The notes: generated from the letters alone by a model not told the origin. DNA of 64,000 bases from Rhodococcus pseudokoreensis (GCF_017068395.1 NZ_CP070619.1:1240001-1304000), one strand, 5' to 3'. Positions 27,117 to 35,819 are shown, counted from the first letter of the stretch. Numbers and translations are program-made.

Positions 27117-28388
27117 ATGGCAGCTGCGAACAAGGTTTTTGCAGCCAGGCTGGCCGGCCTGGTGGTGCTCGGCCCCGACGGGGAGTCGATCGGCCGCGTC
27201 CGGGACGTGGTGATCACCGCCCGCGTCGGAAGGCAGCAGCCGCGCGTGCTCGGGCTCGTCATCGAATTGTTCACGCGCAAACGCATCTTCGTTCCCATGC
27301 TCCGCGTCACCGCCATCGAACCCAGCTCGGTGACCCTCACGACGGGCAACGTCAGTCTCCGCCGATTCCAGCAACGGCCCGGCGAGGTCCTGGCCCTCGC
27401 CCAGGTGGCGGATTCGCACGTGCGCGTGGACGACCCGGAACTCGAGGAACTGCGGGACGCCGACATCATCGTCGTCGACCTGGGCATCGAGCAGACCCGC
27501 ACCCGGGACTGGGTGGTGTCGAAGGTCGCGGTGCGCGGGCACCGCGGCAGGCTCGGCCGTCGCGCCGCCATGCACGTCGTCGGGTGGCAGCACGTCCAGG
27601 GCCTCACCCAGACCGACCTGGCGATGCCCGGCCAGGGCGTCTCCGCCCTGCTCACCCAGTTCGAGGGGATGCGTGCCGCCGACGTCGCGAACGCGATGCG
27701 CCTCCTGCCGGAGAAGCGCCGCCACGAACTCGCCCTCGCACTCGACGACGAGCGCCTCGCCGACGTCGTCCAGGAACTGCCCGCCGACGACCAGACGGAT
27801 CTGCTCATGCACCTCGAGGTGGAGCGGGCCGCCGACGTCCTCGAGGCCATGGACCCCGACGACGCCGCCGACCTCCTCGGTGAGCTTCCCGAAACCGAGG
27901 CCGAATCGCTGCTGCAGCTGATGGATCCGCAGGACTCCGAGCCGGTCCGCCGCCTGCTCGAGCACTCCCCCGACACCGCGGGCGGTCTGATGACTCCGGA
28001 GCCGGTGGTCCTCACCGCGTCGACGACGGTCGCCGAGGCCCTGGCCCGCGCCCGGATCTCGGACGTCACTCCCGCCCTCGCGAGCATGGTGTTCGTCGTC
28101 CGCCCGCCGACCGCGACGCCGACCGGCCGCTACCTGGGATGCGTGCACCTGCAGAAACTGCTGCGCGAACCGCCCGCGAGCCTGGTCGGCGGACTGCTCG
28201 ACACCGACATGCCGCGGCTCGCGCCCGAGGACTCCCTGACGTCGGTGACGCGTTATTTCGCGACGTACAACCTGGTGTGCGGGCCCGTCGTCGACGACGA
28301 GGATCACCTGATCGGCGCGGTCACCGTCGACGACGTCCTGGACCATCTCCTCCCCGAGGACTGGCGTGAAGAGGAGATCGACGTATGA
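27117..28388 (+). CDS. MgtE-sensor-like protein (MgtE N domain and CBS pair, no channel)
   Basis: A 423-residue soluble protein. Residues 1-150 look like PRC-barrel-type repeats (LVVLGPDGESIGRVRDVVIT). Residues about 180-290 are the MgtE intracellular N domain with its repeated acidic helices (LADVVQELPADDQTDLLMHL; LEAMDPDDAADLLGELPE), and residues 290-423 form a CBS pair (TPEPVVLTASTTVAEALARA). No membrane helices follow, so the magnesium channel of true MgtE is missing. It corresponds to M. tuberculosis Rv1232c. TAGCCT (27104-27109) ends 7 bp before the ATG, so the transcript is probably leaderless. Its stop overlaps the DUF1003 gene. Confidence 0.87.
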   Translation: MAAANKVFAARLAGLVVLGPDGESIGRVRDVVITARVGRQQPRVLGLVIELFTRKRIFVPMLRVTAIEPSSVTLTTGNVSLRRFQQRPGEVLALAQVADSHVRVDDPELEELRDADIIVVDLGIEQTRTRDWVVSKVAVRGHRGRLGRRAAMHVVGWQHVQGLTQTDLAMPGQGVSALLTQFEGMRAADVANAMRLLPEKRRHELALALDDERLADVVQELPADDQTDLLMHLEVERAADVLEAMDPDDAADLLGELPETEAESLLQLMDPQDSEPVRRLLEHSPDTAGGLMTPEPVVLTASTTVAEALARARISDVTPALASMVFVVRPPTATPTGRYLGCVHLQKLLREPPASLVGGLLDTDMPRLAPEDSLTSVTRYFATYNLVCGPVVDDEDHLIGAVTVDDVLDHLLPEDWREEEIDV

Positions 28389-28906
28389 GCGAGAAGTCCC
28401 CCAGCGCGGCCGCCCGGAGCCTGTCGGACCGACAGCGCCTCGACACCCCACGCGGCACCCGGCGCTTCCGGGTCACGTACGACGTGGAGGCCGTCGGCCG
28501 GGCCAGCGAGAACTTCGCCCGGTTCCTCGGCACGGGCCGCTACCTGATGATCCAGACGGTGATCGTGATCGTCTGGATCGTCATCAACGTCTTCGCCGTC
28601 AGCCTGCAGTGGGATCCCTACCCGTTCATCCTCCTCAACCTGGCGTTCTCCACCCAGGCCGCCTACGCGGCGCCGCTGATCCTGCTGGCGCAGAACCGCC
28701 AGGAGAACCGCGACCGCGTCTCCCTCGAAGAGGACCGCTCCCGCGCCGAGCAGACGAAGGCGGACACCGAGTTCCTCGCCCGGGAACTGGCCGCGCTACG
28801 CATCGCGATCGGCGAGGTGGCCACCCGCGATTACCTGCGGCGCGAACTCGACGAGATCAAGACACTGCTGGCCGACGAGGAAGACACGCGCACCCGGCGG
28901 AAATGA
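28385..28906 (+). CDS. DUF1003 membrane protein
   Basis: A 173-residue protein with a basic N-terminus, two adjacent membrane helices (MIQTVIVIVWIVINVFAV; FILLNLAFSTQAAYAAPLIL) and a C-terminal coiled coil (residues about 110-165). It fits DUF1003. The ATG overlaps the MgtE-sensor stop by 4 bp, so the two are co-translated and may form one complex, with the sensor in the cytoplasm and the helices in the membrane. The same pair exists in M. tuberculosis (Rv1232c-Rv1231c). Confidence 0.85.
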   Translation: MSEKSPSAAARSLSDRQRLDTPRGTRRFRVTYDVEAVGRASENFARFLGTGRYLMIQTVIVIVWIVINVFAVSLQWDPYPFILLNLAFSTQAAYAAPLILLAQNRQENRDRVSLEEDRSRAEQTKADTEFLARELAALRIAIGEVATRDYLRRELDEIKTLLADEEDTRTRRK

Positions 28907-28951
28907 GGCCGGCGAAATCCCCCCAAACTCCGGCACGGCCAATCACGGATA

Positions 28952-28967
28952 TGTAACGTCAGTCACA
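28952..28967. promoter_or_regulatory. Candidate CRP/GlxR-type operator
   Basis: TGTAACGTCAGTCACA matches 10 of 12 fixed positions of the actinobacterial CRP/GlxR consensus TGTGA-N2-TA-N2-TCACA. It is centred 63 bp before the GTG of the first transglycosylase-like gene. M. tuberculosis CRP controls cell-wall-active genes such as rpfA, so the location is sensible. One mismatch falls in each half. Confidence 0.45.
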
Positions 28968-29022
28968 TCTTCTCGGATGTATGCGGTGTGCACAGACGAA
29001 GAGCACCGCAGGGGGTGATCGA

Positions 29023-30207
29023 GTGCGGATACGTGGACTGTTGACGGTGACTGCCCTGACCGTGGGCGCAGTTGCCACCCTCGGGTCCTCGACCGGCGGT
29101 TCCGCGGTCAGCGGCGCAACCGCGAGCACCACCGCCTACTCGTCCACCGGTGCGGCGACAGCCCTCGCGGCGTCGTCGGTCACGCCGGGCAGCACTCCCC
29201 CGGCCGCGTACCTCCCGCCCGCGGGAATCGTGGCGCCGACACCTCGGGTCGCGCGGTCGCAGCGGGCCGCGCCACCGCCGCCCGCCCCGGCTCCCGCCGT
29301 GACAAATCCCACATCTCCCGCCTCTTCGGCGTCGCCGTCCGGCACCGGGCTCATCGCCGCACCGGTGATATTGAGCGCTCTGGGCATCCCGGAAATCGTG
29401 CTCAACGCGTACCGGTCCGCGGAACTCGAGATGATGGCGGAGTCCCCCAAGTGCGGTCTCCCGTGGCATCTGCTGGCCGGGATCGGCCGCATCGAATCGG
29501 GGCACGCCGGCGGCGGCCGGACCGACTCGGTGGGCACCACGATCACCCCGATCCTGGGTCCGGTTCTCGACGGCAGGCTGGCGGGCAACGAGATCATCCG
29601 CGACACCGACCGCGGCGCCACGGACGGCGACCCCGGGCACGATCGCGCCGTCGGACCGATGCAGTTCATTCCGTCCACGTGGGCCAAGTACGCGTCGGAC
29701 GGCAACGCCGACGGCGTGGCCGATCCCAACAACGTGTTCGACGCGACGCTGGCGGCCGCCCGGTACCTCTGCTCGGGCGGTCTCGACCTCCGCGACCCGC
29801 TCCAGGAGACCCGCGCGGTCCTGCGCTACAACAACTCGGCCGCTTACGCCGCCAACGTCATCACCTGGTCGAACGCGTACAGGAACGGGGGAACGCCGAC
29901 GCCGAGCCAGTTGTCGGAGTCGGCCTCGCCGTCGCCCGGACGGGTCGCCGACGCCGCCGCGGCCGGATCGGACCTCCCCCGCGATCTCGCGACCACCCCG
30001 CAACCGTCGACGGACGGTGCCGCCGCCCCCACGACGCCCGCTCCGGCCCCGCCGATTCCCGGACTCCCGCCACTGCCGCAACTGCCCTGTCTGCTCTTCT
30101 GCCCGCCCGCCGATCCGTCGGCTCCGGCGGCCGCCGTGCCCGACCCGGGCACCCCCGCTCCGGTCGCGCCCCCGGCCACCGCTCCGGCTGTCACCGCTCC
30201 CCGGTAA
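29023..30207 (+). CDS. Secreted lytic-transglycosylase-like protein (first copy)
   Basis: A 394-residue exported protein: signal peptide (residues 1-25), a low-complexity Ser/Thr/Ala/Pro region to about 110, and a lysozyme-like SLT domain at about 120-290. The presumed catalytic glutamate is E158 in GIGRIESGHAGG, with downstream motifs AVGPMQFIPSTWAKYASDG and YNNSAAYA typical of MltB-like transglycosylases. A proline-rich C-terminal tail of about 100 residues ends the protein, probably passing into the wall. The GTG at 29023 is preceded by AGGGGGTG. A paralogue follows; a family member (Rv1230c) lies here in M. tuberculosis. Confidence 0.87.
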   Translation: MRIRGLLTVTALTVGAVATLGSSTGGSAVSGATASTTAYSSTGAATALAASSVTPGSTPPAAYLPPAGIVAPTPRVARSQRAAPPPPAPAPAVTNPTSPASSASPSGTGLIAAPVILSALGIPEIVLNAYRSAELEMMAESPKCGLPWHLLAGIGRIESGHAGGGRTDSVGTTITPILGPVLDGRLAGNEIIRDTDRGATDGDPGHDRAVGPMQFIPSTWAKYASDGNADGVADPNNVFDATLAAARYLCSGGLDLRDPLQETRAVLRYNNSAAYAANVITWSNAYRNGGTPTPSQLSESASPSPGRVADAAAAGSDLPRDLATTPQPSTDGAAAPTTPAPAPPIPGLPPLPQLPCLLFCPPADPSAPAAAVPDPGTPAPVAPPATAPAVTAPR

Positions 30208-30219
30208 TCACCCCCGCCT

Positions 30220-30257
30220 CCGCCGCGCGCTCTGCCATCTCGCAGGGCGCGCGGCGG
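30220..30257 (+). terminator. Terminator hairpin after the first transglycosylase-like gene
   Basis: Sixteen paired bases (30220-30235 with 30242-30257, one G-U pair) close a 6-nt loop just 13 bp past the TAA. There is no T run, as in many actinobacterial terminators. Confidence 0.7.
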
Positions 30258-30374
30258 ACGTGCGCGGGTCGCTCCTCGCGTTCGGGCGACCGGCCCCGCT
30301 TCGACATCACGCCCACGCGGCGCCCTGGCGTGACCTCGCCGTGTTGGTTACCCTCGCTCACGTGGCGCTCCGAG

Positions 30375-30422
30375 TAACGGAACCCTCCAATACAAGTCCG
30401 TTAGATCACAGTTGAATAACGG
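30375..30422. promoter_or_regulatory. TAACGG box cluster upstream of the second transglycosylase-like gene
   Basis: TAACGG occurs at 30375-30380 and 30417-30422, and its complement CCGTTA at 30398-30403. The last two form a perfect inverted repeat with a 13-bp spacer. The cluster lies 79-126 bp before the start codon. It could bind a cell-wall regulator such as MtrA, but I cannot match it to a consensus with confidence. Confidence 0.4.
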
Positions 30423-30500
30423 AAAGATATCGAATCAGGTAGCCTCGATCCGGTCAGTTGAACGGAACACCCCAAGACGGGGGTCGCAGGAGGCAATCGA

Positions 30501-31379
30501 GTGGGTCGGCACAACAAGAAGACGGATTCCCATATCCGCCGCAATTCGGTCATCGCGCTTACCGGACTCGTCCCCATCGGACTGATCACCGCAGCCAACA
30601 CGGCCGGAGCCGCACCCAAGGTCCCGTTCCTGTCCACGAGTTCCTCGTCGGAGGTCGCCGACGTCGCCCAGGAGGCGACCGACACCGCACCCGAGGCCGC
30701 AGAAGCCGTCACCCCCGTGGCCGAGACCGCCGCCGAGTCCGCACCCGCGGTCGAGGCAGCACCCGCTGCGCCGGCACTCGCACCCGTCCAGGCCACCCCG
30801 CCCCTCCCCACGAGCATCGCGCAGGGCGCACTCGGCATCCCCGCCGTCAACGTCGCGGCGTACCAGAACGCCGAACGCATCCTCGCGGTCGAGCAGCCCG
30901 GTTGCGGCATGTACTGGACGCTGATCGCCGGAATCGGCCGCGTCGAGTCCACCCACGCCTACGACGGCAAGACCGACGACAAGGGCAACATGCTCAACCC
31001 CGTCCTCGGCCCGGTCCTCGACGGCAGCCTCGGCGGCAACGCCGTCATCCGCGACACCGACGGCGGCAAGCTGGACGGCAACACCACCTACGACCGCGCC
31101 GTCGGCCCCACCCAGTTCCTGCCCGAGACCTGGAACCGCTACGCGGGCGACGGCAACGGCGACGGCGTCGCCGACCCGCAGAACGTCTTCGACTCCGCAC
31201 TGACCACCGGAAAGTACCTGTGCGACGGCGGATTGAACGTCAAGGATCCGATCCAGGCGGCCAAGGCCGTGCACCGGTACAACAACTCGGCGGCCTACGT
31301 GGCCAACGTCCTCGCATGGTCTGCCGGCTATTCCAGCGGAATCATCCCGGCGGCCGCGGACCTGCCGCGCATCCACTGA
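30501..31379 (+). CDS. Secreted lytic-transglycosylase-like protein (second copy)
   Basis: A 292-residue paralogue of the preceding protein. A signal peptide (about residues 1-36, ending TAGAAPK) is followed by an Ala/Glu/Pro/Thr-rich linker and the SLT-like domain with GIGRVESTHAY (E149), AVGPTQFLPETWNRYAGDG and YNNSAAYVANV. It has no proline-rich tail. The GTG at 30501 has AGGAGG 7 bp upstream. The conserved core is clearly shared with the first copy, which points to gene duplication. It should cleave peptidoglycan glycan strands outside the membrane. Confidence 0.87.
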   Translation: MGRHNKKTDSHIRRNSVIALTGLVPIGLITAANTAGAAPKVPFLSTSSSSEVADVAQEATDTAPEAAEAVTPVAETAAESAPAVEAAPAAPALAPVQATPPLPTSIAQGALGIPAVNVAAYQNAERILAVEQPGCGMYWTLIAGIGRVESTHAYDGKTDDKGNMLNPVLGPVLDGSLGGNAVIRDTDGGKLDGNTTYDRAVGPTQFLPETWNRYAGDGNGDGVADPQNVFDSALTTGKYLCDGGLNVKDPIQAAKAVHRYNNSAAYVANVLAWSAGYSSGIIPAAADLPRIH

Positions 31380-31402
31380 GCGCGCATCCTTACCATTGAG
31401 TC

Positions 31403-32539
31403 ATGCCAGTCCTGAGCGAGTCCGCTGTACGTAGCGCCCTGGCGCGCGTCCAGGATCCCGAGATCCGGAAACCGATCACCGAACTCGGGATGGTCAAGAG
31501 CATCGACATCGCGGCCGACGACAGTGTCGACATCGCGATCTACCTGACCACCGCGGGCTGTCCGATGCGGACCGAGATCAGCGACCGCGTCACCAAGGCT
31601 GTGGCGGACGTCCCCGGCGTCGGTGCGATCCGCGTCGAACTCGACGTGATGAGCGACGAGCAACGTACCGAACTCCGCAAGTCGCTGCGCGGCGACTCGG
31701 CCGAGCCCGTCATCCCGTTCGCGCAGCCCGGTTCGCTCACCCGCGTCTACGCGGTCGCGTCCGGCAAGGGCGGCGTCGGCAAGTCCAGCGTCACGGTCAA
31801 CCTGGCCGCCGCACTGGCCGCCCGCGGACTGTCGGTGGGCGTGCTCGACGCCGACATCTACGGACATTCCGTTCCCCGCATGCTCGGCACCGACGCCAAG
31901 CCCACGCAGGTCGAGCGCATGATCATGCCGCCCGTCGCGCACGACGTGAAGATGATCTCCATCGCCCAGTTCACCCAGGGCAACACCCCGGTCGTGTGGC
32001 GAGGACCGATGCTGCACCGCGCGCTGCAGCAGTTCCTCGCCGACGTCTTCTGGGGCGACCTCGACGTTCTCCTGCTCGATCTGCCGCCCGGAACCGGCGA
32101 CGTCGCCATCTCCGTCGCGCAACTGATCCCCGGTGCGGAGATCCTCGTCGTCACCACCCCGCAGCAGGCCGCGGCCGAGGTCGCCGAGCGCGCCGGTGCC
32201 ATCGCCCTGCAGACCCGTCAGCGCATCGTCGGCGTCGTCGAGAACATGTCCTGGATGGATATGCCCGACGGCAGCCGGATGGACATCTTCGGTTCCGGCG
32301 GCGGTCAGGCCGTCGCCGACCGCCTCACGAAGGCCGTGGGCGCGAAGGTGCCGCTGCTGGGACAGATCCCGCTCGAGCAGGCGGTCCGGGAAGGCGGCGA
32401 CGGCGGCGTTCCCATCGTCCTCGGCCAGCCGGATTCACCGGCCGCGACGGCACTCCGCGACATCGCCGACAAGTTGGCCGTCCGCAAGCGTGGGCTCGCC
32501 GGGATGTCGCTGGGGATCGACACCACCCGGCACCTCTAG
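31403..32539 (+). CDS. mrp: Mrp/NBP35-family iron-sulfur cluster carrier ATPase
   Basis: A 378-residue protein: an N-terminal MIP18/DUF59 domain (residues 1-90, with LTTAGCPMRTEI) and a deviant Walker A P-loop, GKGGVGKSS, at residues 121-129. ILVVTTPQQAAAEVAERAG and VVENMSWM complete the ParA-like ATPase. It delivers Fe-S clusters in the cytosol. TACCAT (31391-31396) ends 6 bp before the ATG, so the mRNA may be leaderless. Orthologous to Rv1229c by position. A strong hairpin separates it from the convergent tatB. Confidence 0.94.
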   Translation: MPVLSESAVRSALARVQDPEIRKPITELGMVKSIDIAADDSVDIAIYLTTAGCPMRTEISDRVTKAVADVPGVGAIRVELDVMSDEQRTELRKSLRGDSAEPVIPFAQPGSLTRVYAVASGKGGVGKSSVTVNLAAALAARGLSVGVLDADIYGHSVPRMLGTDAKPTQVERMIMPPVAHDVKMISIAQFTQGNTPVVWRGPMLHRALQQFLADVFWGDLDVLLLDLPPGTGDVAISVAQLIPGAEILVVTTPQQAAAEVAERAGAIALQTRQRIVGVVENMSWMDMPDGSRMDIFGSGGGQAVADRLTKAVGAKVPLLGQIPLEQAVREGGDGGVPIVLGQPDSPAATALRDIADKLAVRKRGLAGMSLGIDTTRHL

Positions 32540-32550
32540 GCGGCTCCGGC

Positions 32551-32598
32551 GCTCGTGCGCCTTTCCTGTTGCGGGAGCAACCAGAAAGGCGCACGAGC
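32551..32598. terminator. Bidirectional terminator between mrp and tatB
   Basis: GCTCGTGCGCCTTTC (32551-32565) pairs perfectly with its complement at 32584-32598. Inside, TTGC pairs with GCAA around a GGGA loop. It lies 12 bp past the mrp stop and 10 bp past the tatB end, so it serves both genes. Confidence 0.85.
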
Positions 32599-32607
32599 CC
32601 GAAGGGC

Positions 32608-33039
32608 CTAGGTGGCGTCGAGGTCGATCGGGGGGCGCTCGCCCGCCGCGAGCGGCTTGTTCTGCGGAGCGGTGGGCGCCGACGGATCGGCGCTGACGGC
32701 CTTCGTTCCCGGGTTCGACTTGTCGAACGACACCGAACTCGGCTTGTCGAAGTTGCCGGTGAGAATCGAATCGTCACCGTCGAGAAGGTGTTTGGTGATG
32801 ACGGCACGTGGGGTCATTCCGCGGAGCTGATTGAGGTCCGCCAGCGGTTTGCGGAGATCCTCGAACTCCGGACCGAGTTCGTCCTTGAGTTGCTGGCTCG
32901 CGCCGCTCGCATACTCGCGGACCTGCCTCAGTGATTTCGTAACCCAGCTGATCGCACCCGGAAGCCGCTCGGGTCCCAAGATGACCAGAGCCGCGACGAG
33001 GAGGACCATGAACTCGCCCCAACCAATGTTGCCGAACAC
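32608..33039 (-). CDS. tatB: Sec-independent protein translocase TatB
   Basis: A 143-residue protein with one N-terminal membrane helix ending in the family LGPERLP (residues about 22-28), an amphipathic helix ([15 protein letters not shown]) and a long acidic/disordered C-tail, as in actinobacterial TatB. It forms the Tat substrate receptor with TatC, encoded elsewhere. The GTG at 33039 is supported by TAGGCT (33051-33046) ending 6 bp upstream, so it has its own leaderless promoter although it follows htrA. Gene order matches Rv1224-Rv1221. Confidence 0.93.
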   Translation of the reverse strand: MFGNIGWGEFMVLLVAALVILGPERLPGAISWVTKSLRQVREYASGASQQLKDELGPEFEDLRKPLADLNQLRGMTPRAVITKHLLDGDDSILTGNFDKPSSVSFDKSNPGTKAVSADPSAPTAPQNKPLAAGERPPIDLDAT

Positions 33040-33108
33040 GTGGTCAGCCTACTGTGCGGTGTGGGTGCATGCCCAGGTGGCGGAGCGATTTCACAGCAAC
33101 CTCTCGAG

Positions 33109-34629
33109 TCAGTCGGAGGCCGGGGTCACGTCGACATCGACGAGCCGGCCCTCGCGGATCAGCTGAACCCGGACGGGCTCACCGATCTTCTGCAGATTGA
33201 CAGCGACGACCAACTCGTCGGCGCTCGTGACCGTGCGGTCGCCGACCTTGACGATGACGTCGTTCTCGACGATGCCCGCCCGCGCGGCCGGGCTGTCCGA
33301 GCGGACGTTGGCCACCTGGGCTCCGCTGGTGTTGTCGTTGACGACGGTGCGGGCGTTGACGCCGATGTCCGGGTGATGCATCTGCCCGTCCCGGATGAGG
33401 GTCTGAGCGACCGTGGTGACGTCGTCGATGGGAATCGCGAAGCCGAGGCCCACCGAGCCACCGGATTCGCTGAGCATGGCGGTGTTGATGCCGATCACCC
33501 GGCCGGTGTCGTCGACGAGCGCGCCGCCCGAGTTGCCGTGGTTGATGGCGGCGTCCGTCTGGACGGCGTCGATGACGGCGTTCGTGTCGGAGCCCTCGCC
33601 GGACAGTCGCATCGGGCGGTGCAGGGCACTCACGATGCCGCGGGTGACGGTCTTGCTGAGTCCGAGGGGCGAACCGACGGCGACGACGTCCTCACCGACC
33701 TGCACGTCCCCGGACCTGCCGAGTTCCGCGACCGTCAGATTGTCGGCGGAGACCTTGAGCACGGCCAGGTCGGTCTTGATGTCGCGACCGACGATCTGGG
33801 CGTCGGCCTTGGTTCCGTCGGAGAAGATCACCTGAATTTTGCCGCCGTCGGGGGCGGTGGCGGCGGCGGAGATGACGTGATTGTTGGTGACGATGTACCC
33901 GGCGCCGTCGATGACGACACCCGAACCGGTGCTGCCCTGGTCGCCGACCGCCACCTGGATGGACACGACGGAGGGCAGGACGGCGTCCGCGACCTGCGCG
34001 ACGGGCGACTGGCCGAGGTCCTCGTCGCCGCCCTGGACGAGGGTGACGCTGTCGCTGGTGAGCGAGCTGCGATCGGCGGTGATCACCGCGGCGAGCAGGC
34101 CACCGACCAGACCGATCGCGAGCGCTATTCCGCCCAGCGCGGCGAGCGCCTTCGGCGCCACCTTGCCGCCGAACAGGACCTCTCGGGCGCTGAGGGCGGG
34201 AGCCGGCGGCCGCGAGTGGTCCGTGGCGTGCAACGCCGGGGATCCGAGTTCGACGCCCGCTGCGGGGTCGCGCCACGGGTCGGCGGGCGGGGCCTCGACT
34301 GCCGGGGCGGTGGTCTTGCGGTGGGGATCGCGCTGAATGGTGTCGACCTCGCCGTCCGGGCGGCCGAACGCCTCCGCCAGCACGGGGTCAGGGGCACCGA
34401 CCTTCATCGGGGGTTCGCTCTCACGCCGGGCATCCGACGGAGCGAAGGAACCGGTGACGCCACCCGGTCGGCCGAACGCGCGGCTGGACGCCGCATCGAT
34501 CTGCGGCCGGTAGACAGGTCTCGGATCGAGCCGTGGGGCGTCCGCCGGACGCAGCGTGCCCGACTCGTCCGCCACGGGACCGTCGGGCGCCGTCGCATCG
34601 GAACCCGGAGTCTTGTAATCCGCCGTCAC
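33109..34629 (-). CDS. htrA: HtrA-like serine protease with PDZ domain
   Basis: A 506-residue membrane-anchored protease: an N-terminal cytoplasmic region of about 155 residues rich in proline and charge, one membrane helix (ALGGIALAIGLVGGLLAAV), a trypsin-like domain with the triad His in TNNHVIS, Asp in KTDLAVL and Ser in NHGNSGGAL, and a C-terminal PDZ domain (ARAGIVENDVIVKVGD). It degrades damaged extracytoplasmic proteins. It lies downstream of sigE and rseA, as in M. tuberculosis, where it belongs to the SigE envelope-stress response. Confidence 0.94.
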   Translation of the reverse strand: MTADYKTPGSDATAPDGPVADESGTLRPADAPRLDPRPVYRPQIDAASSRAFGRPGGVTGSFAPSDARRESEPPMKVGAPDPVLAEAFGRPDGEVDTIQRDPHRKTTAPAVEAPPADPWRDPAAGVELGSPALHATDHSRPPAPALSAREVLFGGKVAPKALAALGGIALAIGLVGGLLAAVITADRSSLTSDSVTLVQGGDEDLGQSPVAQVADAVLPSVVSIQVAVGDQGSTGSGVVIDGAGYIVTNNHVISAAATAPDGGKIQVIFSDGTKADAQIVGRDIKTDLAVLKVSADNLTVAELGRSGDVQVGEDVVAVGSPLGLSKTVTRGIVSALHRPMRLSGEGSDTNAVIDAVQTDAAINHGNSGGALVDDTGRVIGINTAMLSESGGSVGLGFAIPIDDVTTVAQTLIRDGQMHHPDIGVNARTVVNDNTSGAQVANVRSDSPAARAGIVENDVIVKVGDRTVTSADELVVAVNLQKIGEPVRVQLIREGRLVDVDVTPASD

Positions 34630-34723
34630 GCTGTCGTGTCCCCCTCGTGTGCGTCAGTCACGCGCCCCAGTATCACCGATGCCCCGCCGGGCGCGGACAC
34701 CGCCGTCGTCGGTCCGGCTGCGC

Positions 34724-35086
34724 TCAACGGCGCCAGCGCCGGGACCAGATCCGGCTGGTGATCGAGTACTCGCTCGTGACCGGCGAATCCGGGGTGTGGG
34801 AGTCGAACGGGGACTTGTCGGCGGGATCGCCCTGGTTGCAGCTGGGGATCTGGCTCAGCAGACCCAGCAGACCCGAGGGCATCGCGACGTCACCGCTGCG
34901 GCGAAGAGCACGCCGCGCCTGCTGCTGGGAGTCGACCTCGAACGCACACTCGGCGCAGATCGACAGGTGGTGGGCGGCGCGCAGATAAGCGGACATGCGG
35001 AGTTCACCGTCGACGAAGGCGGCGATCGCCTCACTCGCCAAGTGTTCGGTGGAGCCAAACTGGCGAGGTACACGCCCCTGCGTCAT
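34724..35086 (-). CDS. rseA: Anti-sigma factor RseA (zinc-type)
   Basis: A 120-residue cytoplasmic protein with the zinc anti-sigma motif H-x3-C-x2-C (HLSICAEC) near residues 36-43 and no membrane helix. The conserved start region SEAIAAFVDGELRMS is that of mycobacterial RseA. The ATG at 35086 has AGGAGGG 5 bp upstream and is preferred over the in-frame start at 35131. It lies 16 bp after sigE and should bind and inhibit SigE, releasing it when oxidised or degraded. Confidence 0.92.
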   Translation of the reverse strand: MTQGRVPRQFGSTEHLASEAIAAFVDGELRMSAYLRAAHHLSICAECAFEVDSQQQARRALRRSGDVAMPSGLLGLLSQIPSCNQGDPADKSPFDSHTPDSPVTSEYSITSRIWSRRWRR

Positions 35087-35102
35087 TCGTCCCTCCTGGT
35101 AA

Positions 35103-35735
35103 CTACCCGACGCCGATCTGATCGGAGTCAACCTTTCCGTTCACAGCCAGATGCTCACGCAGAGCCTGCCTGCCGCGGTGGATGCGGCTGCGCACGGTTC
35201 CGAGCTTCACACCCAGTGTGGCACCGATCTCCTCGTAGGACAGTCCTTCGATGTCACACAGCACGACCGCGGCGCGGAACTCCGGGGCCAGCGAATCGAG
35301 CGCTGCCTGCAGATCGGCGTCCAGGCGGGCGTCGTGGTAGATCTCCTCGGGGTTCGGCCCGTCGGCCGGGACCCGATCGTAGTCCTCGGGGAGCGCTTCC
35401 ATGCGGATGCGGTTCCGGCGGCGGACCATGTCGAGGAAGAGGTTGGTGGTGATGCGGTGCAGCCAGCCCTCGAACGTGCCGGGCTGGTAGTCGGACAGGG
35501 ACCGGAACACCCGGATGAACGTGTCCTGGGTGAGGTCCTCGGCGTCCTGCGCGTCGCCCGACAGCCGGTAGGCCAGTCGGTAGACGCGGTCGCCGTGCTC
35601 GCGGACGAGTTCGTCCCACGACGGCATGGCGGACTTCTCGCCTGTGGCATCGAACACAGCGGTGCCCGTCAGCTCGGCGTCCGACAGCTGCTCGTCGGTG
35701 TTTCTCTCGTCTGGAGCCATCGTGTCTTTGCTCAT
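35103..35735 (-). CDS. sigE: ECF RNA polymerase sigma factor SigE
   Basis: A 210-residue group IV sigma factor. Region 2 (about residues 40-110) shows [16 protein letters not shown] and [18 protein letters not shown]; region 4 shows [20 protein letters not shown] followed by IHRGRQAL. It is followed by its anti-sigma factor and htrA, so this is the envelope-stress sigma. The ATG at 35735 has a distant AGGAGG; an internal ATG at 35720 is possible. A GGAAC-N18-GTTG promoter lies 58-84 bp upstream and implies control by an ECF sigma, probably autoregulation. Confidence 0.94.
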   Translation of the reverse strand: MSKDTMAPDERNTDEQLSDAELTGTAVFDATGEKSAMPSWDELVREHGDRVYRLAYRLSGDAQDAEDLTQDTFIRVFRSLSDYQPGTFEGWLHRITTNLFLDMVRRRNRIRMEALPEDYDRVPADGPNPEEIYHDARLDADLQAALDSLAPEFRAAVVLCDIEGLSYEEIGATLGVKLGTVRSRIHRGRQALREHLAVNGKVDSDQIGVG

Positions 35736-35792
35736 CGAGTTAAGTGGATCCTCCTACTCAGGACCGCAGATCACTGGACGTGGTATAGGCGT

Positions 35793-35819
35793 CAACTCCC
35801 GGGAGCCGGGATTTGTTCC
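35793..35819 (-). promoter_or_regulatory. ECF-sigma promoter of sigE
   Basis: On the minus strand GGAAC (35819-35815), an 18-bp spacer and GTTG (35796-35793) match the -35/-10 pattern of SigE/SigH-type ECF promoters. It points to sigE and would start transcription near 35787, giving a leader of about 50 nt. Confidence 0.65.

Noticed and set aside
30208..30500. Cyclic-di-AMP (ydaO) riboswitch before the second transglycosylase-like gene
   Set aside because: Such riboswitches occur before actinobacterial wall hydrolases, but none of the conserved ydaO segments are visible here.
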